DNA of 64,000 nt from NCBI GenBank assembly GCA_015039465.1, contig MU129986.1, positions 1-64,000 on the forward strand, given 5' to 3'. The position numbers and the translations under genes are program-made. This document shows, one piece after another, positions 24,124-35,715 of the stretch. Each line of letters opens with the position of its first letter. The first letter of the stretch is position 1. Below the pieces are notes generated by a model. That model was not told where the DNA came from. It was given only the letters and a program-made list of their open reading frames with translations, and did no database searches. The stretch is from Phlegmacium glaucopus (lineage: Eukaryota > Basidiomycota > Agaricomycetes > Agaricales > Cortinariaceae).

Positions 24124-24146
24124 GTTCTGTGGTTGCCCTATAGAAC
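24124..24146. repeat. constant-core palindrome, arm GTTCTGT
   Basis: Arms GTTCTGT and ATAGAAC (one mismatch) flank GGTTGCCCT. The paralogue is at about 17200. Confidence 0.75.
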
Positions 24147-24368
24147 GCCATTTAGCAAACTCCTAAACATTCAACTTTGAACCTCTGACATTTCAACTCT
24201 TCTAATCATTCAATGAATAATTCCAATGGCCCTGCTTTTCACACAATGGCACTATCTACTACTCCTCCAACTGCAGCTGTCACGTTCTTGTTCCTGCTTG
24301 AACTGCTGATCCTGGCCGATATCAATTCACGCAACAAAATGCTCAACTCGACCAATTTCAACACCCTC

Positions 24369-26980
24369 AGTGGTGGACAATGCCATACGGTTTTTTGGCT
24401 TTTGTTCCCTTAATACCACATTTTGATGGAGCTGCATTCGGCTCTCTTCGCGATATATCAGCGTATATTTGTCCCTCTTCGGAACACACTGGAAAGTTCG
24501 TTCTCAGGTCTGAAAAGGTTGTGCAATGGATGGATCTAGAGGATTTACTAATCCTTGTCAACTCTCTTTTGAAAAGTAACAAAAGCTTCCTCCTCAGTCC
24601 CTCCTTAACTCCAATCACCCCTTCACACCTCGGCTACTGCCTCCCTTTCAACAATCCCCGTGCTGCTCGTCTTTGAGCTACAACAGCACGGGACTGGTTT
24701 GTTGTGTGGATGGCCCAGCTATTGTTCCTCCTTGCATACTTTGAACATGACAATGTGAACGTCGAGATTCCCAAATGGTTTGCCTATCTCAAATCTAAGG
24801 GAATTTCACAGTCCTGGCTCTCTAGCTTGCAAGCATCCACTGTATGCAATTTTTCGAGGTATTGCCCACGTGTTGGCATATTTGTTGACTTCCTTGAGAA
24901 TCAAAAGGACGGTCAACCCCAAGTGAAGTGGTACACTTCCTTGAATGTTCCCGTCTGGTACCCATGGACGGACAGGCATCAAAAGGCAGTCAGGGAGAGA
25001 CCTCAGCTCGCATATCTTCAGCCCCCCGCAGAACTCTTACAAGCTGCTGCTACGATCATAATACGAGCACCAACCGCCATTCTGCCTTCTGCTCTTCTGC
25101 CTTCTGCCCTTCTGCCTTCAACTTCTACATCTGCTGTGGCCTATCCGCAATTGTGGGAACACCCACCATCCCAAATTTGTGATGATGAACAGCAGTCACA
25201 CGGGACCCATGAAGGCTTAGCGGCGTCTGATGTATCCAGAGCCACCTTTCAAGCCATTCGAAATGCTTACATTGCGACAAAACCATGGCTCAAATTCTTC
25301 AACACTCGTGATGCGCTTAACAAGAAAAAATTTGCAAATGAATCGACAGAGCAACGTCAGACTTGTCTCAATCGCAAGAGAAAGCCACCCATCAGAAAAG
25401 TTGATGTCTTTCTCTGGGATTGGAGCGATGAAGACCCTCACCAACTTGTCCGCACTAGAGTCACCAGATGAGAGGGCAAAGATATCCTTTCTTCTTACTC
25501 AAGTTCGCAACTGGTCTACAACTTGTACAATAATGTATGGGATGCTTGCAATTACTTCGGCCCGCCAGACAACAACAACAACAATGATGGGTCTGTGTTT
25601 GCCTCTCCGATGCCTCCTGCTATTGCCAATGATCAAGGCACTTCAGAACAAGCAGCACATGAAGTGTTCTGCCGAGACCGAGTTTGTCAACTCTATGCAA
25701 TGCAACCTTCTGAACGGTTCAAGAAACTGTTCATTTCATATTCTTTGGATACTCTTTCTAAGCTCGATCTTACCCAAGATAGCTTCGACATACTAGGTTT
25801 GTTTTTTTTTTTAAAAAAAAGAATGATAATCTTAATTGAAGACTATTAGGATACTTGGCTTTCCATTATGGTTTCGTCCCTCCCCTGCCCTTGCAACCAG
25901 GTCCCCCAGTGGACCCCAAAGAATGGGAAGAAAACATCAAGAATGTTGGCCTCGATATTAGCAAAAACCCTCCATCAGCAGATCTGGCCACGCCTATCTT
26001 GATGTTCCTCCAGGGGCTTCGATCGGCAGCTGGTCCAAGCTTGGAACTATGGGATCTTCGTCCTGGTAATCATAGGCACGTGGATTCACGTTATTCAAGC
26101 CAAATTATCTCAAAACAAAATGACAATCTTTTCTTCTTGTGTCCTCCCAGTCTTATCGATGAACCTCACTGTCCCTGGACTATTGCCCTGACCACTGCTG
26201 CTGACGCTCTCTTTGTTTACCGCCTCTTGATTGAAAAGGACTTTTCTGCCATATTGCTGGGATATGTTCTTATCGATGAAGGCATCCGCTTCCGTACACT
26301 GCAGCCTTTGTCATCCACTTCCATCCCATCAAGCATCAAAACTGTTCGCACCGTGATCCCCATCTGCGTCCAGGATTACACCTTCAATGTGTCCGATTAC
26401 CACTCATATGTTCAAGAACGGGCAAGGCTTCTCTCATCTCCTCGAGGACGTGCTGCGCTGCTGGAAGGTGGACTTGTAGGTCGGATTGCAAAAGAACACC
26501 TTAGCCATGATTCTGCGGCACTTGGACCATCATCTGCGGTGACCGTACATCGCCAAGGGTTTTCTTTCATGGATAAAGCGGGTATTGTATATTGGGATGA
26601 TAAGCTCACGGATGACGAGATCCTTACAATATGCGGTTTGTACCGCTGCTACACCGGTATGTCACCTTCATTATTTTTCTATCTATATTCTTACTGTTTT
26701 TACTGGTGTTGTTACAGGTAATGGCTCTCAGATGGCGGATGTTTCTTGGTGGCCAACTCCTATCCATTGGGATAATCCCAATGCCAATGCACTTAATTGG
26801 GGACACTGGACTGAGTGGGATGAAGTTTGGTACCAACAACGAGTGAAGGATATACTGACAGGCCAAAAGACTGGCATTCCGATTATGCAACGTAACTGGC
26901 GGTCCAAATTGAAAGGATCCAAGGTCTGGAAACAGGTCACACAGCGTGTTCGGGACGAGTCAAAATCTTGCTTTGACTGA
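24369..26980 (+). pseudogene. mushroom-specific hypothetical protein family, with in-frame stop
   Basis: Exons on the plus strand: QWWTMPYGF from about 24370, LGYCLPFNNPRAAR, an in-frame TGA at 24674-24676, ARDWFVVWMAQLL, VPVWYPWTDRHQ, a Ser/Pro linker, VFLWDWSDED; then VCQLYAMQPSERF, an intron with a T-run and A-run (about 25797-25850), FHYGFVPPLPLQPG, a globular block with SPRGRAALLEGGLVGRI and YWDDKLTDDEILTICGLY, and a last exon with WWPTPIHWDN, LNWGHWTEWDE and WFQ-like YQQRVKDI, ending at 26980. The blocks are familiar from an Agaricomycete-only, often multicopy family of unknown function. The frame between 25471 and 25523 is also not continuous. It is either a pseudogene or a gene with unusual splicing. 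Confidence 0.6.
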
Positions 26981-28771
26981 ATGTCCTTCATCTCCACCTT
27001 CATCTTCAATGCATACGGTATAATGTATGTTTTTTTCTCACCTGGATCCATTTTTTCAAAGGCTGAACATTTCGAAAGCACCACAATTTTTTTTCTTTTT
27101 TTTTCTTCAAAGATCTTGGTGAGTTGCTGATCGCTTCCGGTGGTGATGACTTCAGGGGGCGATTGATTTAGATATTTGTTAAATACTTCATTTACAAAAA
27201 TATTTCATTATTACCAAAATGTGTTGATGAATCTTTCATTCTCGGGTTGTAACTTTTTTGGACATACATATCATTTTGTTTGGATTTTTTACTTCCCGCA
27301 ATTGTTTTATATCCCATTTTGGCAAATTTTGAACATTTTTTCCTTCTTCATTTATCTTCAAGTCCCACAAATTTGACCAAAACAATTAATTTTACAATTG
27401 ACAAAATTAACCTTGTATGTTGCATACTACAATAAATTTCCCATCAGGGAAATGATTCATTTTTAAATTATTTATTACTAGTGATGGGCAGGGGTTTGGG
27501 AAACCCCTGGGGTACAAGGGTAAGGGTAAGGAGGGTCAGGGTCAGGGAAATTATTACCCAACATAAATGATTGCAAAATTTAAACAATGATCAAATAATT
27601 TCCCAAACATTTTCATTAGCTGTCAATACTCCCATGCCAGCAGTGTAAAGACAGTAAAGTATCAATGATGATGTCAAGGACTCCTCATAGCGACCAGTTT
27701 TTTTTTCTGAAGAACCAGTCTAAGTATAAATATCATAGTCAAACCTCTCCATCGTTATCTATCATCTATTCCTCGGATACACATATACGTTCTATACGGA
27801 AAACCGACGTCTCTAAGTATGACCTGTTATCTCTATCGCCTCCATTTGCAAACATCGACCTCAAGCACTCCCTTCCTGCCTTAAGCTGTGATGTAAACTC
27901 GGACATTTATTGGAGTATTTAATCACTAATTCCACTGCGAAATTCAGAAGGATTCTTTGGCCAGTAAACGGAGATTGCGTGAGATGGTGTTTCCCATCCC
28001 ACTGGCAATGTACCGTCGGGGGATTAAACAGTGAGGGTCGGAGGAGGAATATCGAGATTGAAGGTAACTCTAGAGCATTTTGAGGTCCGACCGTCGAAAG
28101 GAAAGCGGTCATCCATGGTATCAAGGAAAGAACAATGCTCAAATCTATGAGATCACCCTGTCCTAGATGGGCGTCTAATCAACTGGATGATGATGCTTGG
28201 ATTAGATCATTCGTTCAGCGTACTCGACAACCTTATACAAGGGTAGATAACCGTTTGCAAGGGGTTCATCTCGGGCACATCGCAGGGGGTCGGCGGGGTC
28301 AGTAAATCTCGGGAGAGATATTGGTATTAAGGTGGAGGCTGGACAAGTCTACAGAGATCAGGAATGAAGCAGAATGAAAATAAATAGAATTGCTTTGTTG
28401 GACCAGGTTGGACCTCAGAGCATCAATTGCTCAATGATGGGTTTCTTTGACGCCTCAGGGCATTTAAACAAAATTTCCAGACACAGGGTTCGATCGAACG
28501 AGGATGGATTCTAATGAAGTGCTTGAAAACTACGATGTATCCAAGACATTCACATTGTCAAGGCATAAATTTGAGGGGAGTATTTGAATGGCGAGCGGTT
28601 CTGGTGGGACAGAACAGAGGACTTCCTTGATTTCGTTGCAGGCGAACGTTTGACCAGGTAAACTTGAAATCAAAAAAGATGACTTCTGCTGCCTGCCAAA
28701 GAGATCGGTGACTGCCGGCGAGCGAAAAAGTGGTCAACAGACATTACATAAGGACTCGTAACTTTCTTAGA
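26981..28771. other. spacer, TE/gene-compartment boundary
   Basis: No coding region is supported. Contents: T-rich sequence to about 27470, a GGGTAAGGGTAAGG / GGGTCAGGGTCAGG element at 27484-27550 resembling the one near 3550-3830, and ordinary intergenic DNA from about 27.7 kb. The distal part should contain the promoter of the acyltransferase gene. Confidence 0.5.
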
Positions 28772-31122
28772 ATGACCAACTCCTCATATAAGTCCGACGG
28801 TTTCGAGACTTCAACTGGCACATTGTATGTGTCAAAGCCATACCGTTCAAAATCTTCCAAGAAACTCAGAGCCCAAATCACATTTGCCTCTCGGAATTCA
28901 GCATTCGACATCAATGACGAGCGTTCAGGATCAAATGAATTTCGCGTCCGTAACTACCTAACTTTAGCTATTAATCGCTCACATTTCATTAGGGCTTTTT
29001 CTCGCTATTTTGGATCTCAATATTTATCTTTGCACTTCAAACATATGTCCGAAGTATAGAAGTAAATGGACATCCTCTCAATTTCCACTTTGCAACGATG
29101 TTCTCTCAAGATGCTATTACATTGGCTCTAAGTGATGCTGTCCTCGTCCTCAGCACGGGTATATGTGTGCCATTCGCCATGGCCATAAAAAATGGATGGA
29201 TACGCTACTACTGGACAGGATTGATTCTGCAACATCTACTTCAAACTTCCCTTCTCTTTGGAGCAATCACATGGACATTCAATAGGTAAGTACAACTCGA
29301 TGAAGTAATCTGTGGCTCATCGATTTCCAATACTAGGGAATGGCCTTGGGTACAATCTGGCTTTCTGACGATACATTCACTTGTACGTCTAGCTGGTTGC
29401 AAATGTTTTGATCAAGTTGACCATCTTCTAGGTCATGATTATGAAAATGCATTCATATATCACCCTTAACTGGCAACTTCAATCTGTGACGGAAAATTCA
29501 CAAGAACTTGTCAATAACCTCAAAGAAAAGACCAAAGCTGTTGGTGGATGGGATAAAGCTATCGCAGACGCCATCGCCAACCAAACAGAGCTGCAATTTC
29601 AAGCTTCTATCGCTAGCACATCGTTATCTAATGAATCCAGTATCTATGAACCTACACCCATTGGAACACCTCCAGTTCCTGAAGGATCTTCCGCAGCTTA
29701 CGTAGACATTTCAACCGCCTCTGCCCTTCGACAACGTTTAAATGCTGTGGCTTTGCCGCTAAATGGCGAGAACCAGCGTTCATCACTCAGGGCGGAAATA
29801 GATCTTGTGCATCCTCACATATCACAAGATAAATCTCGACTGGAGACACCTGTCAGTGATGGTTCACCAGATGCACCTGATCTCCATCCGCTCATCCATC
29901 ATCCTGATCCTGAAATTTCGAACATGGCCAAAGACTACTCCGAATTACGGTCCGAGCTGACTAGCGGTGGTCCGCACCCTATCACCTGGCCAAACAATAT
30001 ATCATGGAAGAACTTTGCTGTGTATCAGCTGATTCCGACTGTTGTGTATGACCTGGAGTACCCTCGCACCGATCGGTGATTCTCTTCATCAAGCTTTGTC
30101 GATCATAGCTCTTATATTTGACTCACAGGATACGTCCCGTCTATGTCTTTGAGAAGACCGTAAGCTATCACCTTCACCCATATCACTCTAGATCTGAGAA
30201 AGCAATGATAGGTGGCTACATTCGGAACATTTGCTCTTCTCTACACCGTGACAGAAAGTTTCATCCTGCCCTACACACCTACAGCGGACCAATCTTTTCT
30301 ACGGTCTTTACTCGATCTAGCTCTTCCATTTATGGTGGCATATCTTTTGCTCTTCTATATCATATTTGGTTTGTGACATTCTTGATAATGCTATATATTT
30401 CGTCTGACATGTCCCTCCAGAGTGCATATGCAATGGCTTTGCCGAGCTTTCATAGTGGGCGACTTCAATTCTTCCATTGTAAAATACCGTAGTAATTCCC
30501 GTCTCCAGCTTTGCAGACAGACAATTTTACGAAGATTGGGTATGTCTCATCCTGTCTTCCTGTTGCAATCACGTATTTGCTCAACGCATCTTCTCTAGTA
30601 GGAATATATTTTTCCTATTTTCTGACCCCTGGTTTATCATTGACCATAGGTGGAATTCAACTTCATGGGACGAATTTGCTCGCAAATGGAACAAGCCCGT
30701 CCATGTTTTTCTATTGAGACACGTATACGCAGCAACTATTATGCGCTATCGTGTGTCAAAATTCACAGCCATGTTACTCACATTTTTGCTGAGTGCTTGT
30801 GCGCATGAACTTGTCATGTCGGTTGTGACGCGCAAGTTTAGGTAGGATCTTGATTCTCAGGTCATTATTGTGTCTTTGTTTTAATTCCTTTTCTCTGTAG
30901 AATGTATCTATTTGCTTTGCAGGTAAGTTTTTTTCTGCCACGAAACTCAGGGGGGCTTTCTCTGACTTTCTTACTCTCTCTATTCAGATCGTCCAAATCC
31001 CACTGATCATGCTGAGTCGCATACCAGTCATCAAGCGAAACAAATTGATGGGGAATGTTGTATTCTGGCTGGGCCTCTACGCCGGTCTCCCTCTTCTATG
31101 CGTTGCTTATGTAGCTTATTAA
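28772..31122 (+). CDS. ARE2: sterol O-acyltransferase (ACAT/ARE-type, MBOAT family)
   Basis: ER-membrane enzyme that esterifies sterols with fatty acyl-CoA for storage in lipid droplets. The start ATG at 28772 is followed by a basic N-terminus; the first intron is 28946-28992, and about ten exons join with GT-AG borders to a stop at 31120-31122. Visible family marks are the FYEDW|WN motif split by an intron (exons ending at about 30538 and starting at 30651), a WDEFARKWNKPVH block, RHVY, and the catalytic-His segment SACAHELVMSV. Several hydrophobic segments occur (LALSDAVLVLSTGICVPFAM, FMVAYLLLFYIIF, the C-terminal VVFWLGLYAGLP). The cytosolic Ser/Thr-rich loop is typical of fungal members. 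DGAT1 is a related family, but the FYXDWWN/HEL context fits ACAT. The gene converges on HRT3 with 208 bp between stops. Confidence 0.9.
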
Positions 31123-31330
31123 ATCAAGTAATCATAACGACAAACATTCTTTCCGACTTTAATGCCCCTTCTACATAGATCTTCCTACGTAGTGAAGACT
31201 ACCTACATACCATATGTCCTTCATATTTACATAAAACCGTTGATAGTCTGGAAGTAAACCAACCATTGCTCATTTACATTGCAACTCTCGCAATACCTAC
31301 ACCTAGATCAACTCTATCACATCACGATTT

Positions 31331-33132
31331 CTACACATACGAACGAACTTTAGAGAACCAAAAAGGTCTTTCGTGCTTGAGTGCGACAGGAACGACGTTC
31401 CCTGTTATATTGTTCACGGAATCATATGAATGGATGGTCATCTTATTCCAGCGACCGAGAGGGCGAGTTTGGAGGTTGAGTGTCATGTCAAAGACATACT
31501 TCGCCTGATCTCCCGATGAAGGATCCAAGGGAGAACCGGCAGAGTCGGTGGGAGCGGGAAGTTGGAACCGGCCGCTAGCGTCAGTCAGATCAGACAACTG
31601 GACTGTCGTCCCTACAAGTTTCCATTGACCAAGGAAGAGTCCCTTTTTATTAACGTTCAATTACCGACCTTATTTATGAGTTGTAACTGATGGCTTACTT
31701 TCATGCGCAAGGTGGGCTTTAAGAGGGGTATTATCTGCTGGGGACTTTGCTCTTCGTTAGCAAGGAGGGATAGGACTTGGCCGTTAGGAAGGAATCGGCT
31801 GGAAGATGTAGGATTAGAATGATGACTTCATGTTTCGTTGAAATCTCTCACAGATAACGATGGTATGTGATGAGATGGGTAACCTGCGAGTTGAGGTTTA
31901 GAGAGAAAATCAACATGACGTATAAGAATTATACTGACATTAACCCATGAGTTATCGCTTAAGCCTGGTCGTCTAAATTATTCAGGCCGAATAATTAGCA
32001 AGTAACTCTTTTGAAAAAAAAGAGAGGGCTATATTTACACGTAGTGACAATTGGCAATGTAGACCCCATCCATGCGAACACGTGGTTGCTCGATATAAAC
32101 GCGCCGATAATCGAACATGTATTTCTTGATCACAGGTATCATGGCTGTGGTCTCTGGAACTTGTGGTGGGTGATAAGTGACGCGGACAAGCTCACTAGAT
32201 AAACGGATCATCATTTCAGATGCCATGAAGATTGGGAAGGAAAAAGATACATACGCCCATATCACCGGATCCAGAGTTATAAGTCTAGCTTTCTTACACA
32301 CTGTCGCAAACCGCTCAATGGACGTTGTGTCCAAGGTTACAATGATCATAATCAGCAGTTCTTCTGGAAGTTTATTCAGGAAGACTGGTTCTTCTTCGAC
32401 CTCCGGCTCAAAGATGAGCTTTCGCGCGAACGTTGCAAGAAGAATGGATAAGGGTCCCATCGTGACCGGGGGAACTTCAGAATCCACAGGTTTCAATGCC
32501 AAGGTTGTCTCAATGGCCGCCGATAAATGATCTATGGAGCTCGATTCTTTGCGGGGGTGCTGAATGGAAGAGAGCATCTGTTCGTAATGATACGCGCGAT
32601 CCACACTGTCATCCTAAAAGTATCTCAGCTCAGGCATGTTGGGTGCCATTGCGAAGACACGGCCACATACCAAGCGAAAGGCCTGACGATAGAGGAGGAG
32701 TGCTTGGTCAAGTTCACTTCGTTGTTCATGTACAACGGCTCTACGATAGATATTGAGAGCTGACTCTAGTACCTTGGAAATTCGGGACGAAGACGCCACA
32801 CGACCATGTTCGTTCAAAGCAGGATGCGTGGCAAAATTGCGATGACTAGGAACGGGCTCTCGGGAGGATGTGGCCTCAGGTGTTGATTCATTTCCTTTCA
32901 AAGTCTTCCCTATTACTTCCTTAGTACCCGAGAGTGGTAGTTGGGACTGTTGAATCGACTCTGCTGAAATGATCGCCATGCCATTGCCAGTCACGGTACC
33001 AGATGAAAGGTCTGCTTTGCGCCGTTGAAGTTCTGCGAGCCATTCTCGTCTAAATCTAGCTAGCTCTACCGTGTCATCATCTTTTGAAGCGGTTTCTACA
33101 GCTTTCGCTGAAGAGAGGGACGGTGTCGGCAT
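31331..33132 (-). CDS. HRT3: F-box protein of the Hrt3/FBXO9 family
   Basis: Predicted substrate adaptor of an SCF (Skp1-cullin-F-box) ubiquitin ligase. Domains in order: a low-complexity N-terminus with FRREWLAELQRRK; an MIT/TPR-like helical pair (ALNIYRRAVVHEQ, ALLLYRQAFRL); the F-box (LPEELLIMIIVTLDTTSIERFATVCKK) at about 32320-32400; then RVRMDGVYIANCHYV, a conserved Hrt3 block, YHRYLRFLP-like and MKGLFLGQWKL, and the C-terminal MTLNLQ...WNKMTIHSYDS block. The first intron (GTATGTGG...CTTTTAG) joins AFRL to DDSVDRAYHYEQ. Introns near 32.0 and 31.65-31.86 kb were joined by protein similarity, so their exact borders are approximate. It is head-to-head with the DnaJ gene (198 bp). Confidence 0.85.
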
Positions 33133-33330
33133 TGAGAAATTGAGTCATTACCGTAATGAAAGCCGAACCTACTTATCTGCTAAATCAGCCCTGAGAACGG
33201 AAACTATAATAAGCTAGTAATGTACTTAGCGAAAACAAATAAATATTAATCTCAGTATCAGTACTTCCACGTCTACCAAGCCGCAACATAAGTATTTTCT
33301 CGATACTTGTTGTGATTTTGTCTGTTTTCA

Positions 33331-34934
33331 ATGGAAGGAAACAAGGATGAGGCACTGCGATGCCTTGCTATCGCACAAAAACACTTCGACGCCGGCAATC
33401 TCCCGTCAGCACGGAAATTCTGCTTGAAATCTATTACACTCTTCGAGGCTCCACAGGCCACCAAATTGCTGGCCTCTATCAACAAAGCTGAATCATTCTC
33501 CTCGTCCGAAACAAAAAGTGCATCAAGTTCCCAAACGGAAGAGCATCCCTCAGCAACTGGCATCAAAAATCGACATTCACAACCGAACGCTAATGGAACA
33601 GCTGGTGGGATGGGTGGAGGGAAGCGAGATTTTACTCCTGAGCAGCGGGCAGTTGTTCAACGGGTACGGTCATGTAAGGCTACGGAATACTATGAAATTC
33701 TCGGTGTGAAGAAGGACTGCGACGATGCCGAAATCAAGAAGGCGTACAGAAAGGTCATTTCATTTCATTGCTCTAAATTACTTTGGATTTCATAAATATC
33801 TTCTCCTCAAGCTTGCTTTGGCTCTTCATCCTGATAAAAATGGTGCACCAGGCGCTGACGAAGCTTTCAAATGTAAGTATCATTGTCACAACTTCACGCA
33901 GGCTTCTCAACTTCTTCCACTTATGTAGTGGTTTCTAAGGCTTTCCAGCTATTGTCCGGTATGGATTATATCTCTAATTGTAGACTTCAATCCTATATCT
34001 TTCACAGACCCACAAAAACGAGCAGTATTTGATAGTGGTACGGATCCAGATAACCGATTCGGTGGAATGTCTTCGCGATCCTCTGGTTTCCCGAGCTCAT
34101 TTGGCAATGGTCGGTTTGAAGGAGAATTGAGCCCAGAAGATCTATTTAATATGTTCTTTGGCGGCAACGCCGCTAATGCATTTGGTCCTGACTTTGGGGG
34201 CGGACCAAGTTTGTCTCCATTTCGCAGTTTGTATCAAATGAGGTTACTGATTCTTCCGGCTAGCTGTCTTCACTTTTGGTTCAGGAGGCTTCCGTACTCA
34301 AACATTTAGACAAAGTACGCGGACAGGGGCCAATGCCAATGCTGAACCTCGTTCTATTCTTGTGCAGCTTCTTCCTCTAATTATCTTGTTTGGGTTCTCT
34401 ATCCTTTCCGCCTTGCCTAGCTATTTTGCGACGCCGCCTGTACCTGATCCTCGATTTGCTTATTCCGAGGCGCAAAGATATAACACGGAAATGGAAACAG
34501 GCGGACTTGGTATTCATTATTATGTTAATCCGACAGAATTCTCAAACCATCCGGTAATTGGCGCCGAATTTGCCAAGGAAGGGGTAAAGATTGGGAGAGT
34601 GGTAGAAGAACGAGTTATAGAGACAAATCCGGACTCGGCCAAGGATGCAGAAACGGAGAAGGACACGCAAGGGAAAAGCAAAACGCGGAAGGTGGTACGA
34701 GGGAAAGGGAAGAAGCGAGGGCCTGCACTTAAGAAATTTGAAGACACTGTGGAACGACTTTATACCCAGGACTTATATTCTCGTTGTCAACGAGGTACGG
34801 ATCGAAAACAGCGCGAGAAGGAGGCTGAAGTTGGCATTTTCGGGTTTGGCACAGACTGGGAAAAGGTTAGGAAGATCGAGACTGAAGTGATAGAAAGCTG
34901 TGAAGAACTCAAACGACTAGGGTTGCTCGTATGA
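33331..34934 (+). CDS. ER-membrane DnaJ (HSP40) co-chaperone with DUF1977, DNAJB12/14 type
   Basis: J-domain co-chaperone that stimulates Hsp70 at the ER surface in quality control and ERAD. From ATG 33331 there is an N-terminal TPR-like segment (ALRCLAIAQKHFDAGNL), a Ser-rich linker, the J domain from YYEILGVKKDCDDAEIKKAYRK with the catalytic HPD in LALHPDKNGAPGADEAF, and DPQKRAVFDSGTDP. A Gly/Phe-rich stretch follows (GELSPEDLFNMFFGG), then a hydrophobic membrane segment (LPLIILFGFSILSALPSYF, about 34363-34420) and the DUF1977 domain with a basic Lys-rich insert, ending LLV at 34934. Introns are small; one splits the J domain between YRK and LAL. Yeast Hlj1 is a functional relative. Confidence 0.9.
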
Positions 34935-35100
34935 TAGGATAGTAACGAGCTGACCCACTAATTTATTCCGGCTTGGATAGCACACTATGATAGTTTAAAA
35001 TGCTTTTCACGAAAACTAATATGTTGAATGGATCGAAAACGCTTTTTGCATGAGGTTCTACAACGCGGCATTGGAGGTATGGGGAATAGTCTAGTCTCTC

Positions 35101-35413
35101 TTATGCCGCTTTCAACTTCTCCCGTTCGAGTTTGATGTAGTAATTTTCATGGCGTTCCACTGTCAAGAAATCATAAAGTGAGTCAAAAGAAATTCGAAAT
35201 AAATATAGTTCAGTAAAATCCGGCTCATTATGCCAACTCACATTCTTTCAGGTGAATGCCATACCTAGGAATCACTTAGCACAAAATCTTACGGTGACAA
35301 AAGATCTGGACTCACCAGTATGCGTACCCTGCGCCTATTCCAAGGCCAAAGGCACACCCAACATCGAGCCAAAAGTGCTTTCTGAGTTTGCCAGTAATGG
35401 GAGCAATGGGCAT
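35101..35413 (-). CDS. COX9: cytochrome c oxidase subunit VIIa (Cox9-like), 59 aa
   Basis: Small inner-membrane subunit of respiratory complex IV. It is assembled from three exons: 35413-35316 (98 nt), 35264-35242 (23 nt) and 35159-35101 (59 nt), all with GT-AG introns, total 180 nt including TAA. The protein begins MPIAPITGKLRKHFWLD, has one membrane span (GCAFGLGIGAGYAYWYG) and a charged C-terminal helix (ERHENYYIKLEREK). The MxIAPITG start, a single span ending YW(W/Y)G and the ER-rich tail match fungal Cox9 in layout and length. It is head-to-head with CDC55 (302 bp between starts). Confidence 0.88.
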
Positions 35414-35715
35414 GGTTGTGCTTTTGTCAACTTGTGTTTGTGTGGTTTTGGAGAAAGGGAATTGTCGGCGAGCGTTACCTGACACGATTATGTCAGCATG
35501 TCACACAATGGTCACAAGCGTAAATGTTGTCCTCGCGTAGCACACGCCGCCTCTGACCTAATCTTGACTTTTAACGCTGCGAATCCCCCTGCTTATCCCT
35601 TTCTCGTTCTGCTCCTACAACCAAGATCTCCCATAAATTGTCTTAATATACAGGACAAATCCAAGAAATCGACTAACAAATCTAAAATACCGCGTGACAG
35701 TTTTCCAAGATCAGC

